Below, one piece after another: positions 1-7,396 of a DNA stretch of 19,115 nt (positions within the stretch are counted from its first letter, which is position 1; the number at the start of each line of letters is the position of its first letter). The DNA is from Thermodesulfovibrionales bacterium (lineage in GTDB: Bacteria; Nitrospirota; Thermodesulfovibrionia; Thermodesulfovibrionales; SM23-35). The stretch spans positions 1 through 19,115 of the forward strand of contig JAGVMY010000172.1 in the NCBI GenBank assembly GCA_020053565.1. The letters are read 5' to 3'. The translations under genes were made by a program, and so were the position numbers. A model generated the notes under the pieces. It did no database searches and was not told the DNA's origin. It saw only the letters and a list, made by a program, of their open reading frames with translations.

Positions 1-88
1 ATCTTCACAGGAAGATGGCTTAAATAGTACACATCTGAGGGAAGCTTGATAATCTGATATGTATTTAAGATATAGCCTAACAGATAAC
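1..88. repeat. 88-bp exact direct copy of an internal lolC/E segment
   Basis: These bases are identical, in the same orientation, to 1780-1867, which lie inside the LolC/E gene and encode about residues 341-370. Identity stops exactly at position 89 (a here, c at 1868). Because the copy starts at the first base of the window, its real extent to the left is unknown. It may be a true partial duplication, a mobile-element-linked rearrangement, or an assembly artefact at a contig edge. Confidence 0.95.
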
Positions 89-320
89 AAAGGGTCAATA
101 GGGTCAGGTCTATTTTCTTGACATAGTATCAGGAATAAAGGGAAGAAAGGTGTCGCGTCTTGACAGGCTGTTGAATCTTGACTTTAAAAATAATGCCCGC
201 AACAGCAAATAACAGAGCGCTTGTTTACGACTCGTGGAAAGGTTAACACCAAAATCCCGAAGTTTCTGGACTTCTCAAGCACTCGAAACGTTAAGTCTGA
301 ACCTTTGACAAATCTATCCT
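89..320. other. Non-coding region with repeat-like and IS-end-like motifs
   Basis: No convincing gene is seen. At 90-125 there is a short duplicated motif (agggtcaat, agggtcag) followed by GGTCTATTTTCTTGACA, which resembles one arm of the GGGTCAGGTCT palindromes linked to REP-type (Y1) transposases; that likeness is from memory. The matching inverted arm is not seen. A 7-bp inverted repeat GCTGTTG (167-173) / CAACAGC (200-206) encloses 26 bases. The region lies downstream of yedF, but I find no clean stem plus T-run that would serve as its terminator. Confidence 0.4.
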
Positions 321-920
321 TTAAACCCACACCACCTTTTTAAAATCCTTAATCCCCTCGACAATATGATTTGTTGTACCTCTATACCCTACTTTAAGCT
401 CATCCTCGAGGTTATAATATTTCAGGCAAGTACCACATGAAAAAATTTCTACCCCGATATCTTCAATCTCTTTAAGAATACTCACTGTCTCTTCATTAAC
501 TGTGGTAAGCTTTACACCAGCATTGAGGAAGAATATCGTATGGGGAAGCTCTTTTGTCACCTTCATGGTCTCGATAAATCCTTTCATTAAGATCTTGCCA
601 AGTTCTTCTTCTTTGCCCAGTGTATCAGTGCCTATGATCATAAAGATGTCTTTTTCTCTTCTCTCATATTTTAAAGGCTGTCCGCCTGAGGCGGATTCAA
701 TCTCACAAGGATACCCTTTCACGATTTTTACCGTCCAATACGTATCTTCTTTACTTGTCTCCACATACATACCTTGCTTTGTTGCGAACCTTGAAAGGTT
801 TTTTACAGAGGCTTCATTGTCCACAAGAACCTCTATTGTTCCTTCGTCAATCTGTGAAAGCGCCTTTTCCGCCATCATAACAGGCTTCGGGCATCCAAAA
901 CCTCTTGCATCAATCTGCAT
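321..920 (-). CDS. yedF: Selenium-metabolism-type protein YedF (TusA domain + DsrE-like domain)
   Basis: The 199-residue protein has two domains. Residues 1-70 are a TusA/SirA-like sulfur-carrier domain with the signature DARGFGCPKPV; Cys10 is the expected active cysteine of the CPxP motif. Residues about 90-199 are a DsrE-like domain with a CGTC pair at Cys162/Cys165. This architecture and length match the family annotated as selenium metabolism protein YedF, known mostly from organisms that use selenium, where it is thought to support labile selenium-dependent enzymes; its precise biochemistry is unsettled. The ATG start is supported by GGAGGG about 7 bases upstream. It is the last gene of the lysS-lol operon, 20 bases after lolD, so it is probably co-transcribed. 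A plain sulfur-transfer role is the alternative. Confidence 0.88.
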   Translation of the reverse strand: MQIDARGFGCPKPVMMAEKALSQIDEGTIEVLVDNEASVKNLSRFATKQGMYVETSKEDTYWTVKIVKGYPCEIESASGGQPLKYERREKDIFMIIGTDTLGKEEELGKILMKGFIETMKVTKELPHTIFFLNAGVKLTTVNEETVSILKEIEDIGVEIFSCGTCLKYYNLEDELKVGYRGTTNHIVEGIKDFKKVVWV

Positions 921-940
921 AGGGTATCCCTCCTAAAATG

Positions 941-1642
941 TCAATCGGCTACTCTCCCGTTCACCATCCTGAGAACTCTATGACAGCGTTTCGACAGTGA
1001 TTCATTATGTGTGACAATAACAAATGTGATCCCCTTCTCTTTATTAAGATGAACGAGAAGATTAAAAAGTTCTTCACCTGTAGTGGTATCAAGGTTGCCC
1101 GTGGGTTCATCTGCAAGAACTACCTTTGGTTCGAGTATGAGTGCCCGCGCAACAGCAACACGTTGCTGCTCCCCGCCGGAAAGTTCCCCTGGCCTGTGAC
1201 CTCTCCTTTCCGACAAACCCAGCTCATTTAAAAGTCTTTCAGCCCTTTCTGTAACGTCTTTATAACTTAAATCCCTGAATCCTTGAACTCCTAACCCCAT
1301 GCTTATCAGTCCTGGCATCATCACATTTTCAAGGGCAGTAAATTCAGGAAGGAGGTGATGGAACTGAAACACAAAACCTACTGATTTGTTTCTGAAGGAA
1401 GCAAGTGAATTTTCATCGAGTGAGAATATATCATTGCCATTGTAGAAGACATTCCCGGAAGTCGGCTTATCAAGTGCACCGAGGATATGCAGGAGCGTGC
1501 TTTTCCCTACGCCTGAGGCACCAACTATCCCAACCATCTCTCCCTCTTTGATCGAAAGGTCAATACCTTTCAATACCTGGAGTTCTCCTGCTTTTGTCAT
1601 AAAATATTTTTTCAGGTTTTGTACTTCAATCAAACTCTTCAC
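941..1642 (-). CDS. lolD: Lipoprotein-releasing system ATP-binding protein LolD
   Basis: This 233-residue ABC ATPase powers release of lipoproteins from the inner membrane to the periplasmic carrier. All ABC motifs are visible: Walker A GASGVGKST at residues 41-49, Q-loop around Gln93, signature LSGGEQQ at 154-160, Walker B VVLADEP at 174-180 and the switch histidine His212. Length and the FQFHHLLPEFTALENV stretch are typical of LolD/MacB-type ATPases. The start is GTG, chosen because GAGGGG lies 8 bases upstream. It directly follows its membrane partner (16-base gap), which supports LolD over other close ABC subfamilies. ATP hydrolysis takes place on the cytoplasmic face. Confidence 0.94.
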   Translation of the reverse strand: MKSLIEVQNLKKYFMTKAGELQVLKGIDLSIKEGEMVGIVGASGVGKSTLLHILGALDKPTSGNVFYNGNDIFSLDENSLASFRNKSVGFVFQFHHLLPEFTALENVMMPGLISMGLGVQGFRDLSYKDVTERAERLLNELGLSERRGHRPGELSGGEQQRVAVARALILEPKVVLADEPTGNLDTTTGEELFNLLVHLNKEKGITFVIVTHNESLSKRCHRVLRMVNGRVAD

Positions 1643-1658
1643 GAAAAATTCCCCTCAT

Positions 1659-2888
1659 TCACTCATACCTCAGTGGTTCTACAGGGTCCAGTTTTGCTGC
1701 CTGCCACGCAGGATAGATAGTTGCAATAAAACTGATGAGGATTGCAGACACTGACACAGTAATGAAATCAAAAAGTTTCATCTTCACAGGAAGATGGCTT
1801 AAATAGTACACATCTGAGGGAAGCTTGATAATCTGATATGTATTTAAGATATAGCCTAACAGATAACCACCGGCAATTCCGATAATGGTACCAAAAAGCC
1901 CTATGAATAATCCCTGGAACATAAATATCTTCATGATGCCTTTGTTCGTTGCACCCATCGCCTTTAATATTGCTATCTCCCTGCTTTTTTCTATTACGTT
2001 CATGATGAGTGTGCTCACAATATTAAAAGAAGCAACGAGGATGATGAGGACAAGAATGACAAACATAGCGAACTTCTCTAATTTCAGGGCTGAAAAGAGG
2101 TTTCTGTTCATCTGCATCCAATCTCTTACATAGAAAGGAAACCCTAATTTTTTTTGTATTCTTTCTCTGACAGTAGGTGCCTTATAAATATCGTTCAGTC
2201 TGATCTCTATGCCTGTTATATCTTCTTTCATTCCGAAAAACTCCTGTGCAGATTTGAGATCTGTCAGAACAAGATTGGTGTCATATTCGAACATTCCGAC
2301 TTCAAATGTTGCAATGACTTTGAACTGTTTCACTTTTGGGAGCATGCCCAGGGGGCCTATCTCTCCAATTGGAGAAATAATATTGACAGTATCGCCTTTA
2401 AATACACCGAGACTATGTGCAAGCTCTCTTCCGAGGATAATATGAGAGATGTTGTCTTTTGATGCAAGGTCTTCAAGATTTCCTTCTTTTATATATTTTA
2501 TTATCTCTGTTGTCTTCTTCTCCGTTTCAGGCAGTATTCCTCTCATGAACACACCGTGTGTCTTTTTGCCGAATGATACCATCACCTGGCCCAGAATGAA
2601 TGGAGAAGATGATACGACATCTTCTTCTGTCTCAAATTTTTTGATCACCTCTTTATACCCGGGCATTGTTCCTTTATAATCAAGGACAACCACATGGGCA
2701 TTCACACCGAGTATCTTTTTCTGAAGATCTTCATGGAATCCACTCATGACAGACAGAACAACAAGGAGTGCCATCACGCCGACTGCTACCCCTCCTATAG
2801 ATATTACCGTATTGACTGAAATACCCTTATGTTTTTTCGGGGATTTGAGGTATCTGAACGCTATGAATATCTGATAAGGTAAGTTCAC
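1659..2888 (-). CDS. lolC: LolC/LolE-family lipoprotein-releasing permease
   Basis: The 409-residue protein has the MacB/FtsX-type topology of LolC and LolE: one N-terminal membrane helix (about 27-49), a large periplasmic domain (50-270) and three C-terminal helices (about 273-297, 322-346 and 375-397). Family hallmarks include NTVISIGGVAVGVMALLVV and the cytoplasmic loop EKSREIAILKAMGA. With LolD it extracts outer-membrane lipoproteins from the inner membrane. Only one such permease gene is seen here, so it probably forms a homodimer (a LolF-like arrangement) unless a second copy lies elsewhere. The GTG start sits one base after the lysS stop with no strong ribosome site, suggesting translational coupling. 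Residues 341-370 are encoded by the 88 bp repeated at the window start. Confidence 0.92.
   Translation of the reverse strand: MNLPYQIFIAFRYLKSPKKHKGISVNTVISIGGVAVGVMALLVVLSVMSGFHEDLQKKILGVNAHVVVLDYKGTMPGYKEVIKKFETEEDVVSSSPFILGQVMVSFGKKTHGVFMRGILPETEKKTTEIIKYIKEGNLEDLASKDNISHIILGRELAHSLGVFKGDTVNIISPIGEIGPLGMLPKVKQFKVIATFEVGMFEYDTNLVLTDLKSAQEFFGMKEDITGIEIRLNDIYKAPTVRERIQKKLGFPFYVRDWMQMNRNLFSALKLEKFAMFVILVLIILVASFNIVSTLIMNVIEKSREIAILKAMGATNKGIMKIFMFQGLFIGLFGTIIGIAGGYLLGYILNTYQIIKLPSDVYYLSHLPVKMKLFDFITVSVSAILISFIATIYPAWQAAKLDPVEPLRYE
1780..1867. repeat. In-gene copy of the 88-bp repeat at the window start
   Basis: This segment of the LolC/E gene is identical to window bases 1-88. Here it sits in an intact reading frame, so this copy is the functional one. 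The other copy lacks the flanking coding sequence. Confidence 0.95.
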
Positions 2889-2889
2889 T

Positions 2890-4371
2890 TTATTGTTCTG
2901 GTTTGAGTTGGGGGAATAGGATTACATCTCTTATTGACTGAGAATTAGTCAATAACATCACAAGCCTGTCTATTCCGATGCCTTCCCCGGCTGCGGGTGG
3001 CATACCATACTCAAGGGCCCTGACAAAATCTTCATCCATCCAGTGTGCTTCTTCATCACCCTGTTTCTTTGCCTCAACCTGTTTTGCAAACCGCTCATGC
3101 TGATCCATGGGGTCAGTGAGCTCTGAAAATGCATTTGCAATCTCTCTCGATGCAATAAAGAGTTCAAACCTTTCAACAAGCTCTGGATTGTCTGGTTTTT
3201 TCTTTGCAAGTGGCGAAAGCTCAACAGGATAATCTATGATAAACGTCGGTTGAACAAGTTCTGGCTCGACTATTTCTTTAAAGATCTCGTCAAGAATTTT
3301 CCCAAGGGTTGCACCTTCATTTATTTCTATGTTATGTGCTTTTGCCCATACTATCGCCTTTTCTTTATTATTCACAACCTCTGGTAGCACCCCTTTTTGC
3401 AATAGTGCATCTATCATCGGTATTCTTGGCCACGGAGGAGTAAGATCTAAGATGATATCTCCATAGAGTATTTTTAATGTACCGAGTGCTCTTTGAGCAA
3501 CAGAGGTAATTAATTCCTCGGTAAAAGACATGAGGAAGTTATAGTCTCTGTATGCAATATAAAATTCGAGCATCGAAAACTCCGGATTATGCTTTGTTGA
3601 TATTCCCTCATTCCTGAAATTCCTGTTAAGCTCATATACCCGTTCATACCCACCAACGAGGAGCCTCTTGAGATAAAGCTCAGGCGCAATCCTTAGATAT
3701 AAATCTATGCCGAGCGCTATATGATGGGTCTTGAATGGTCGTGCAGTTGCGCCACCAGGAATCTGCTGCATCATGGGTGTTTCGACTTCGATGAATTCTT
3801 GTAATTCGAGAAAATCTCGAATCGCCTTAATAATCACTCTCCTCTGAGCAAAGGTCTGCCGTACATCAGGGTTTACGATCAAATCCACATATCGCTGTCG
3901 ATATCTTGTCTCAACATCCTTTAATCCATGCCACTTCTCAGGAAGAGGTCTTAAAGATTTTGTGAGAATGACAAAATCCTTTACTTCGATTGTAAGTTCA
4001 TTTGTTCTTGTCCTGAATAATTGTCCATTTAATCCGATTATGTCCCCGATGTCGAGCTTTTTTATAATAACCTGTTTCTCTCCAAGGACATCTTTTTTGA
4101 AATAGATCTGAATCTTCCCTGTTGCATCCTGGATATGAGCAAAGATAGCCTTACCAAAGTCTCTTATAGATACTATTCTGCCTGCGAGTGAACACGAAAC
4201 AACGCTTTCCTCTAAGGACTCCTTCGTTATGGAATTAAATTTATCCAAAAGCTCAGATGCGTGATTCTCCGCATAAAAAGGTCCACCAAATGGTTCAATA
4301 CCCATCTGGCGTAATTCTTCGAGCTTCTTGATTCGTTGTTCTATCAGATCACTAATTTCTTTCATATCCAT
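2890..4371 (-). CDS. lysS: Lysyl-tRNA synthetase, class II
   Basis: This class II aminoacyl-tRNA synthetase charges tRNA-Lys with lysine in the cytoplasm. With the ATG chosen here it is 493 residues, the usual length. Residues about 55-140 form the N-terminal OB-fold that binds the anticodon. Class II motif 1 is around EVETPMM (195-201), motif 2 includes FRNEG (about 253-257) and motif 3 is GEGIGIDRLVMLL near the C-terminus. The IAPELYLKRLLVGG stretch is typical of LysS and separates it from AspS/AsnS. An in-frame GTG lies 18 bases upstream (4389), but this ATG places the AGGTGGG ribosome site ahead of the gene (with a long 13-base spacer); another ATG at 4365 is also possible. It is the first gene of the operon with lolC/E, lolD and yedF. 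Confidence 0.96.
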   Translation of the reverse strand: MDMKEISDLIEQRIKKLEELRQMGIEPFGGPFYAENHASELLDKFNSITKESLEESVVSCSLAGRIVSIRDFGKAIFAHIQDATGKIQIYFKKDVLGEKQVIIKKLDIGDIIGLNGQLFRTRTNELTIEVKDFVILTKSLRPLPEKWHGLKDVETRYRQRYVDLIVNPDVRQTFAQRRVIIKAIRDFLELQEFIEVETPMMQQIPGGATARPFKTHHIALGIDLYLRIAPELYLKRLLVGGYERVYELNRNFRNEGISTKHNPEFSMLEFYIAYRDYNFLMSFTEELITSVAQRALGTLKILYGDIILDLTPPWPRIPMIDALLQKGVLPEVVNNKEKAIVWAKAHNIEINEGATLGKILDEIFKEIVEPELVQPTFIIDYPVELSPLAKKKPDNPELVERFELFIASREIANAFSELTDPMDQHERFAKQVEAKKQGDEEAHWMDEDFVRALEYGMPPAAGEGIGIDRLVMLLTNSQSIRDVILFPQLKPEQ

Positions 4372-4431
4372 AAAATATAGTGTACCCACCTTTTAAGGTC
4401 ATTTTATGCTTATTATCAGAGTAGATTAGGG

Positions 4432-4461
4432 ATTATAATGATTAAATTCAAGGTAAGTCAA
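4432..4461 (-). promoter_or_regulatory. Sigma70-type promoter of the lysS-lol-yedF operon
   Basis: Read on the minus strand there is a TTGACT -35 box (4456-4461) and a perfect TATAAT -10 box (4432-4437) separated by 18 bases. Transcription would begin near 4425, giving a leader of about 54 bases to the lysS ATG. Neither the leader nor the region upstream shows a T-box or other clear riboswitch. Confidence 0.7.
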
Positions 4462-4611
4462 TCATACCCCAAGATGGATGCAGTTCATAGGAAGCCCTCA
4501 ATGAAGTCTGTCAAATCTTTCATGCAGGTATCGAAGACTAAAAAATCTGTTATTATAAAAATAATAATGTAATTTGGGTTTGAGGATATAAAATAAAATC
4601 CAAATAAAATT

Positions 4612-5538
4612 GTGGAAAGCGTAAAAGACAAAATTACCCCCTCATATCTCCTGCTCCCTCCTGGCGTGTTGGCTGATAAGGTCAGGGAAGCAGAAGAGAT
4701 TTTAAAAGAATGTACCCTCTGTCCAAGGGAATGCAGGGTTGATAGAACATCTGGCCATGTAGGTTTTTGCAGGACTGAAAATAAACCATTCATATCGAGC
4801 TGGGGGCCCCATTTCGGTGAAGAAAGACCACTTGTAGGAAGATTTGGCTCTGGCACCATCTTCTTTGGTAATTGTAATCTTGGCTGTCTTTTCTGTCAGA
4901 ATTACTCTATAAGCCATCTTGGAGAGGGTGTAGAGATGTCTTTTGAAAAACTTACCGGAATAATGCTCGATTTACAGCACAGTGGATGTCATAACATAAA
5001 TTTTGTGACCCCAACACACCAGATGCCAATGATTCTCAGGGCTTTACACATTACTTCAGAGAAAGGACTGAACATACCTGTTGTGTATAACTGTGGTGGC
5101 TACGAATCCCTTCACTCAATAAAATTGCTCGATGGTGTGGTTGATATATACATGCCTGATTTCAAATACTTTGACCCTGAGATTGCTTTCAGATATTCAG
5201 ATGCCAGAGATTATCCAGAGGTCGTAGTCGCTGCAATTAAAGAGATGCATCGACAGGTCGGAGACCTCATAATAAAAAGTGGGGTTGCCCTGAGAGGGCT
5301 TCTTGTGAGGCATCTTGTGCTCCCGGAAGGGATTGCAGGTACCGCAGGTGTGGTAAAATTCATTGCTGAGGAAATTTCAAAAAATACCTACATTAATATC
5401 ATGGATCAATACCACCCATGCTTTAAGGCTTTCGATAACCCACCTCTCAACAGAAGGATTACCGGAAGAGAATATAGTGACGCAATCAGATTAGCAACAG
5501 AAGCAGGACTTACGAGAATAGACGGGGTAACAGCATAA
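4612..5538 (+). CDS. Radical SAM protein, PflX / COG1313-like
   Basis: The 308-residue protein carries the radical-SAM signature CNLGCLFC (Cys88, Cys92, Cys95), which binds the [4Fe-4S] cluster that cleaves S-adenosylmethionine. An N-terminal cysteine group, CTLCPREC plus a later Cys (Cys34, 37, 41, 53), and the TPTHQMP segment are characteristic of the PflX-type family (COG1313), relatives of pyruvate formate-lyase activases. The substrate of this family is not established and no glycyl-radical enzyme lies nearby, so no target is assigned. The GTG start is tentative: it preserves the family-like SYLLLPPG N-terminus but has no good ribosome site. It stands alone on the plus strand; its stop codon directly abuts the stop of the convergent phosphoesterase. 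Confidence 0.85.
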   Translation: MESVKDKITPSYLLLPPGVLADKVREAEEILKECTLCPRECRVDRTSGHVGFCRTENKPFISSWGPHFGEERPLVGRFGSGTIFFGNCNLGCLFCQNYSISHLGEGVEMSFEKLTGIMLDLQHSGCHNINFVTPTHQMPMILRALHITSEKGLNIPVVYNCGGYESLHSIKLLDGVVDIYMPDFKYFDPEIAFRYSDARDYPEVVVAAIKEMHRQVGDLIIKSGVALRGLLVRHLVLPEGIAGTAGVVKFIAEEISKNTYINIMDQYHPCFKAFDNPPLNRRITGREYSDAIRLATEAGLTRIDGVTA

Positions 5539-6018
5539 CTAAAGCCTTATAATCTCTGCCTTCATTGTTTCTAAATCTGCCAGTGCTACTGTTGCTTTTC
5601 CATAAAGCCATGCTCCGGCTTCCCCGGGATTCACAATCAAGGTATCTTTCACTTTTCTGATATCAGGCTCGTGTGTATGTCCGTAGACAATAAGATCATA
5701 GTAACCGCTTTTGGCAAGTGCATCAACAACATGATGTTCATGCATAACAATAATTTTTCTATCATGAAGTGTGAGTATATATGGCTGATTATGAATACTG
5801 CCCTCAGATCTCTGCAGGAGAAGGAGTTTGTCTCCGTCGTTATTACCAAATATTCCGTCATATTTACAGTTAAGTTCCTCAAAAAGTTTCACTGTGAAAG
5901 GTGACGTATAATCTCCTGCATGAATTACATGTTCAACCTTCCTGTTGTTTAAAAATTTAATGGCTTTCTTTGTTGTAACTAAATTATCGTGGGTATCAGA
6001 GATTATTCCAATAAGCAA
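5539..6018 (-). CDS. MJ0936/YfcE-family metallophosphoesterase
   Basis: This 159-residue protein is a compact calcineurin-like phosphodiesterase. The metal-binding motifs are all present: SDTHDN (Asp8, His10), HAGDYTS (Asp36), GNNDG (Asn59/Asn60), MHE (His93) and YGHTHEP (His114, His116), followed by NPGE. Characterised relatives are small cytoplasmic phosphodiesterases with Mn or Ni in the active site; the natural substrate is usually unknown. The TTG start is supported by AAGGTGG a few bases upstream. It follows the MarC-family gene by 36 bases on the same strand and is probably co-transcribed with it. Confidence 0.9.
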   Translation of the reverse strand: MLIGIISDTHDNLVTTKKAIKFLNNRKVEHVIHAGDYTSPFTVKLFEELNCKYDGIFGNNDGDKLLLLQRSEGSIHNQPYILTLHDRKIIVMHEHHVVDALAKSGYYDLIVYGHTHEPDIRKVKDTLIVNPGEAGAWLYGKATVALADLETMKAEIIRL

Positions 6019-6054
6019 ATGTCCACCTTTACAATAGTTCTTTTATAATTCTCT

Positions 6055-6648
6055 CTATAAGCGGTGAATGATAGTACTCAAACCCAATCGGATCATCATT
6101 ATGGCAATTGATGCAAGGAGAAGTGCCATAATCTTCGCAATGCCAGCTATGCCTCCTTTACCAAAAAGACGTATAACCCGCTCTGCATTGACGAATGTTA
6201 CCCAGACAATCAGGAGATTGAGTACAAATGAAATAACTGTAGGGACAATACCATATTGATCTACAAGTACAAGGATAGTGGTAAGCACCGCAGGTCCTGT
6301 AATTAAAGGCACACCAATAGGCACTACACCCATCTTATCAAATGGTTTTTTCCGTGTCTCATCATGTCTTACGAGGTCAAGTATCGCAAAAATAAGGAGG
6401 ACAAGACCTCCTGCAATTTTAAAATCTGATTCAGTAATCCCCAGTATTTTAAAAATTATTTTTCCCAAAGCTAGAAACAAAAGTCCTACGATTAAGGCTG
6501 TGAGGAGTGAGTCCCTTATGATCGTCTTTCTTTCTGAATTTGTTATCTCCTCAGTGAGTGAGATAAAAATAGGAAGAACGGTAAACACATTCATTGCAGC
6601 AAAGAGTGGTATGAAAGTAAGTGGGAATGCTTTTATAATATTCTCCAT
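6055..6648 (-). CDS. MarC-family integral membrane protein (UPF0056)
   Basis: The protein (197 residues from the chosen ATG) has six hydrophobic segments and the family pattern: an N-terminal PLTFIPLFAAMNVFTVLPIF stretch, a central KIAGGLVLLIFAI helix and GVPLITGPAVLTTI, a hallmark of MarC proteins. Despite the name, MarC proteins are not proven drug exporters and their function is unknown. An upstream in-frame TTG at 6684 would add 12 polar residues; the ATG at 6648 fits the family N-terminus better, though neither has a strong ribosome site. It precedes the metallophosphoesterase in an apparent two-gene unit and is divergent from the zinc-ribbon gene. Confidence 0.88.
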   Translation of the reverse strand: MENIIKAFPLTFIPLFAAMNVFTVLPIFISLTEEITNSERKTIIRDSLLTALIVGLLFLALGKIIFKILGITESDFKIAGGLVLLIFAILDLVRHDETRKKPFDKMGVVPIGVPLITGPAVLTTILVLVDQYGIVPTVISFVLNLLIVWVTFVNAERVIRLFGKGGIAGIAKIMALLLASIAIMMIRLGLSTIIHRL

Positions 6649-6679
6649 CAGTCTAATTATAATTACTCGTTCCTCAGGT

Positions 6680-6719
6680 GTCAAAATAATTTGACCTGTT
6701 TTTAAAGATTCGATAGTAT
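6680..6719 (+). promoter_or_regulatory. Promoter with overlapping inverted repeat, upstream of the zinc-ribbon gene
   Basis: A TTGACC -35 box (6691-6696) and a TAGTAT -10 box (6714-6719) are separated by 17 bases. The -35 box overlaps an inverted repeat GTCAAA (6680-6685) / TTTGAC (6690-6695), a plausible operator. The predicted start of transcription falls at or next to the ATG at 6726, so the mRNA would be leaderless, in line with the absence of a ribosome site. Confidence 0.5.
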
Positions 6720-6725
6720 ATTTTT

Positions 6726-7010
6726 ATGGAAATTTGTCCAGTTTGCAAGCAACCGATAGATGAAGGTATCTGTTGTCCTGAATGAGGACATGTGTGCCTC
6801 CTGGATCAGGGGGAACTCTATTGCCCGGTATGCACGCCTAACCCTGAGGAACCTGAAAAAAATAGCCCGGGGTTAGATGCTGCTGGTACCTATAGGTTCT
6901 GGCCTGCTTACTCGATTGGTGGTAAGTGGGGGCCATTCAGATGGCATGAGATTGTTTTTGACGTAGCAGGGAGCAGTACATCTCCTCCTAAACCGAAAAC
7001 AGGGAGATAA
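6726..7010 (+). CDS. Small double zinc-ribbon protein with an in-frame TGA (selenoprotein candidate or pseudogene)
   Basis: One reading frame of 94 sense-or-TGA codons runs from ATG 6726 to TAA 7008-7010, broken only by a TGA at 6783-6785 (codon 20). The reading before it contains CPVC (Cys4, Cys7) and Cys16/Cys17; after the TGA come Cys24 and a CPVC pair (Cys35, Cys38). The context CPE-TGA-GHV is where a zinc ribbon would have CPECGHV, so TGA replaces a ligand cysteine. From 6797 to 6813 a 7-bp stem (CCTCCTG / CAGGGGG, one U-G pair) with loop GAT begins 11 bases after the TGA, a spacing like a bacterial SECIS. The C-terminal half, with tryptophans and a Pro/Lys tail, is not recognised. A TGC/TGT to TGA nonsense mutation is the simpler alternative. 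No ribosome site is seen; see the promoter entry. Confidence 0.5.
6797..6813 (+). promoter_or_regulatory. Hairpin downstream of the in-frame TGA, possible bacterial SECIS
   Basis: The sequence folds into a 7-bp stem with a 3-base GAT loop. It starts 11 bases past the TGA, and the loop G lies 18 bases past it, within the spacing usually allowed for bacterial SECIS elements. The loop lacks the GU pair of the classical E. coli element, so the assignment is weak. Confidence 0.3.
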
Positions 7011-7056
7011 GTTTTTTTCTGGCAGTCCCAATACAATAGATTGAAGGCTGAGGGCT

Positions 7057-7395
7057 TTAAGAATTTGCACGCTTTTCTACTCCCCTTGACAATAGGTAGA
7101 CCACAAGCTGGTTCAGGCTTACACCCTCATCTTTTGCTTTTTCCATAAGCGCCTTATGGAGTGATTTGGGCATCCGTGCGAGTATCTTACCGCTGTATAT
7201 ATCTTCAGATGATGGCCGTGGTATTTTTCTGCCTTCTTTCTTTGCAGTCTTTATCCATAATTCCTGAGCAATCTTCACCTCTTTTATAGCCTCCTCCTCG
7301 GTTTCTCCAAAGGCTGAGCACCCTGGCAGATCAGGAATAACAGCGATAAACCCCTCATCTTCTTCGCTGTAAAATACTTTTATTGGATAGTGCAT
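7057..7395 (-). CDS. hicB: HicB-family antitoxin
   Basis: The 112-residue protein has the two-part HicB layout. Residues 1-55 are the partial RNase-H-like HicB fold with the signature FIAVIPDLPGCSAFGETEEEA. Residues about 68-108 are a ribbon-helix-helix DNA-binding domain (ILARMPKSLHKALMEKAKDE, then SLNQLVVYLL). HicB neutralises the HicA mRNA interferase and represses its own operon. The ATG is backed by GGAGGG about 8 bases upstream. No intact hicA is seen on either side; the open frame ending one base before this start may be what remains of it. The gene may therefore be a solitary antitoxin or regulator. Confidence 0.88.
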   Translation of the reverse strand: MHYPIKVFYSEEDEGFIAVIPDLPGCSAFGETEEEAIKEVKIAQELWIKTAKKEGRKIPRPSSEDIYSGKILARMPKSLHKALMEKAKDEGVSLNQLVVYLLSRGVEKRANS

Positions 7396-7396
7396 C

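Noticed and set aside
502..936. Open frame antisense to yedF
   Set aside because: Shadow of the yedF coding sequence; no ribosome site and no family likeness.
4551..4566. A/T palindrome TATTAT-AAAA-ATAATA as operator or terminator
   Set aside because: Too A/T-rich to be distinguished from chance, and without a G/C stem or T-run.
4485..4859. Minus-strand open frame over the start of the radical SAM gene
   Set aside because: Overlaps the strongly supported radical SAM frame and has no recognisable domain.
6792..7010. Separate 72-codon gene beginning at GTG after the TGA
   Set aside because: No ribosome site, and the same frame continues upstream with matching zinc-ribbon motifs, so it is treated as one broken or recoded gene.
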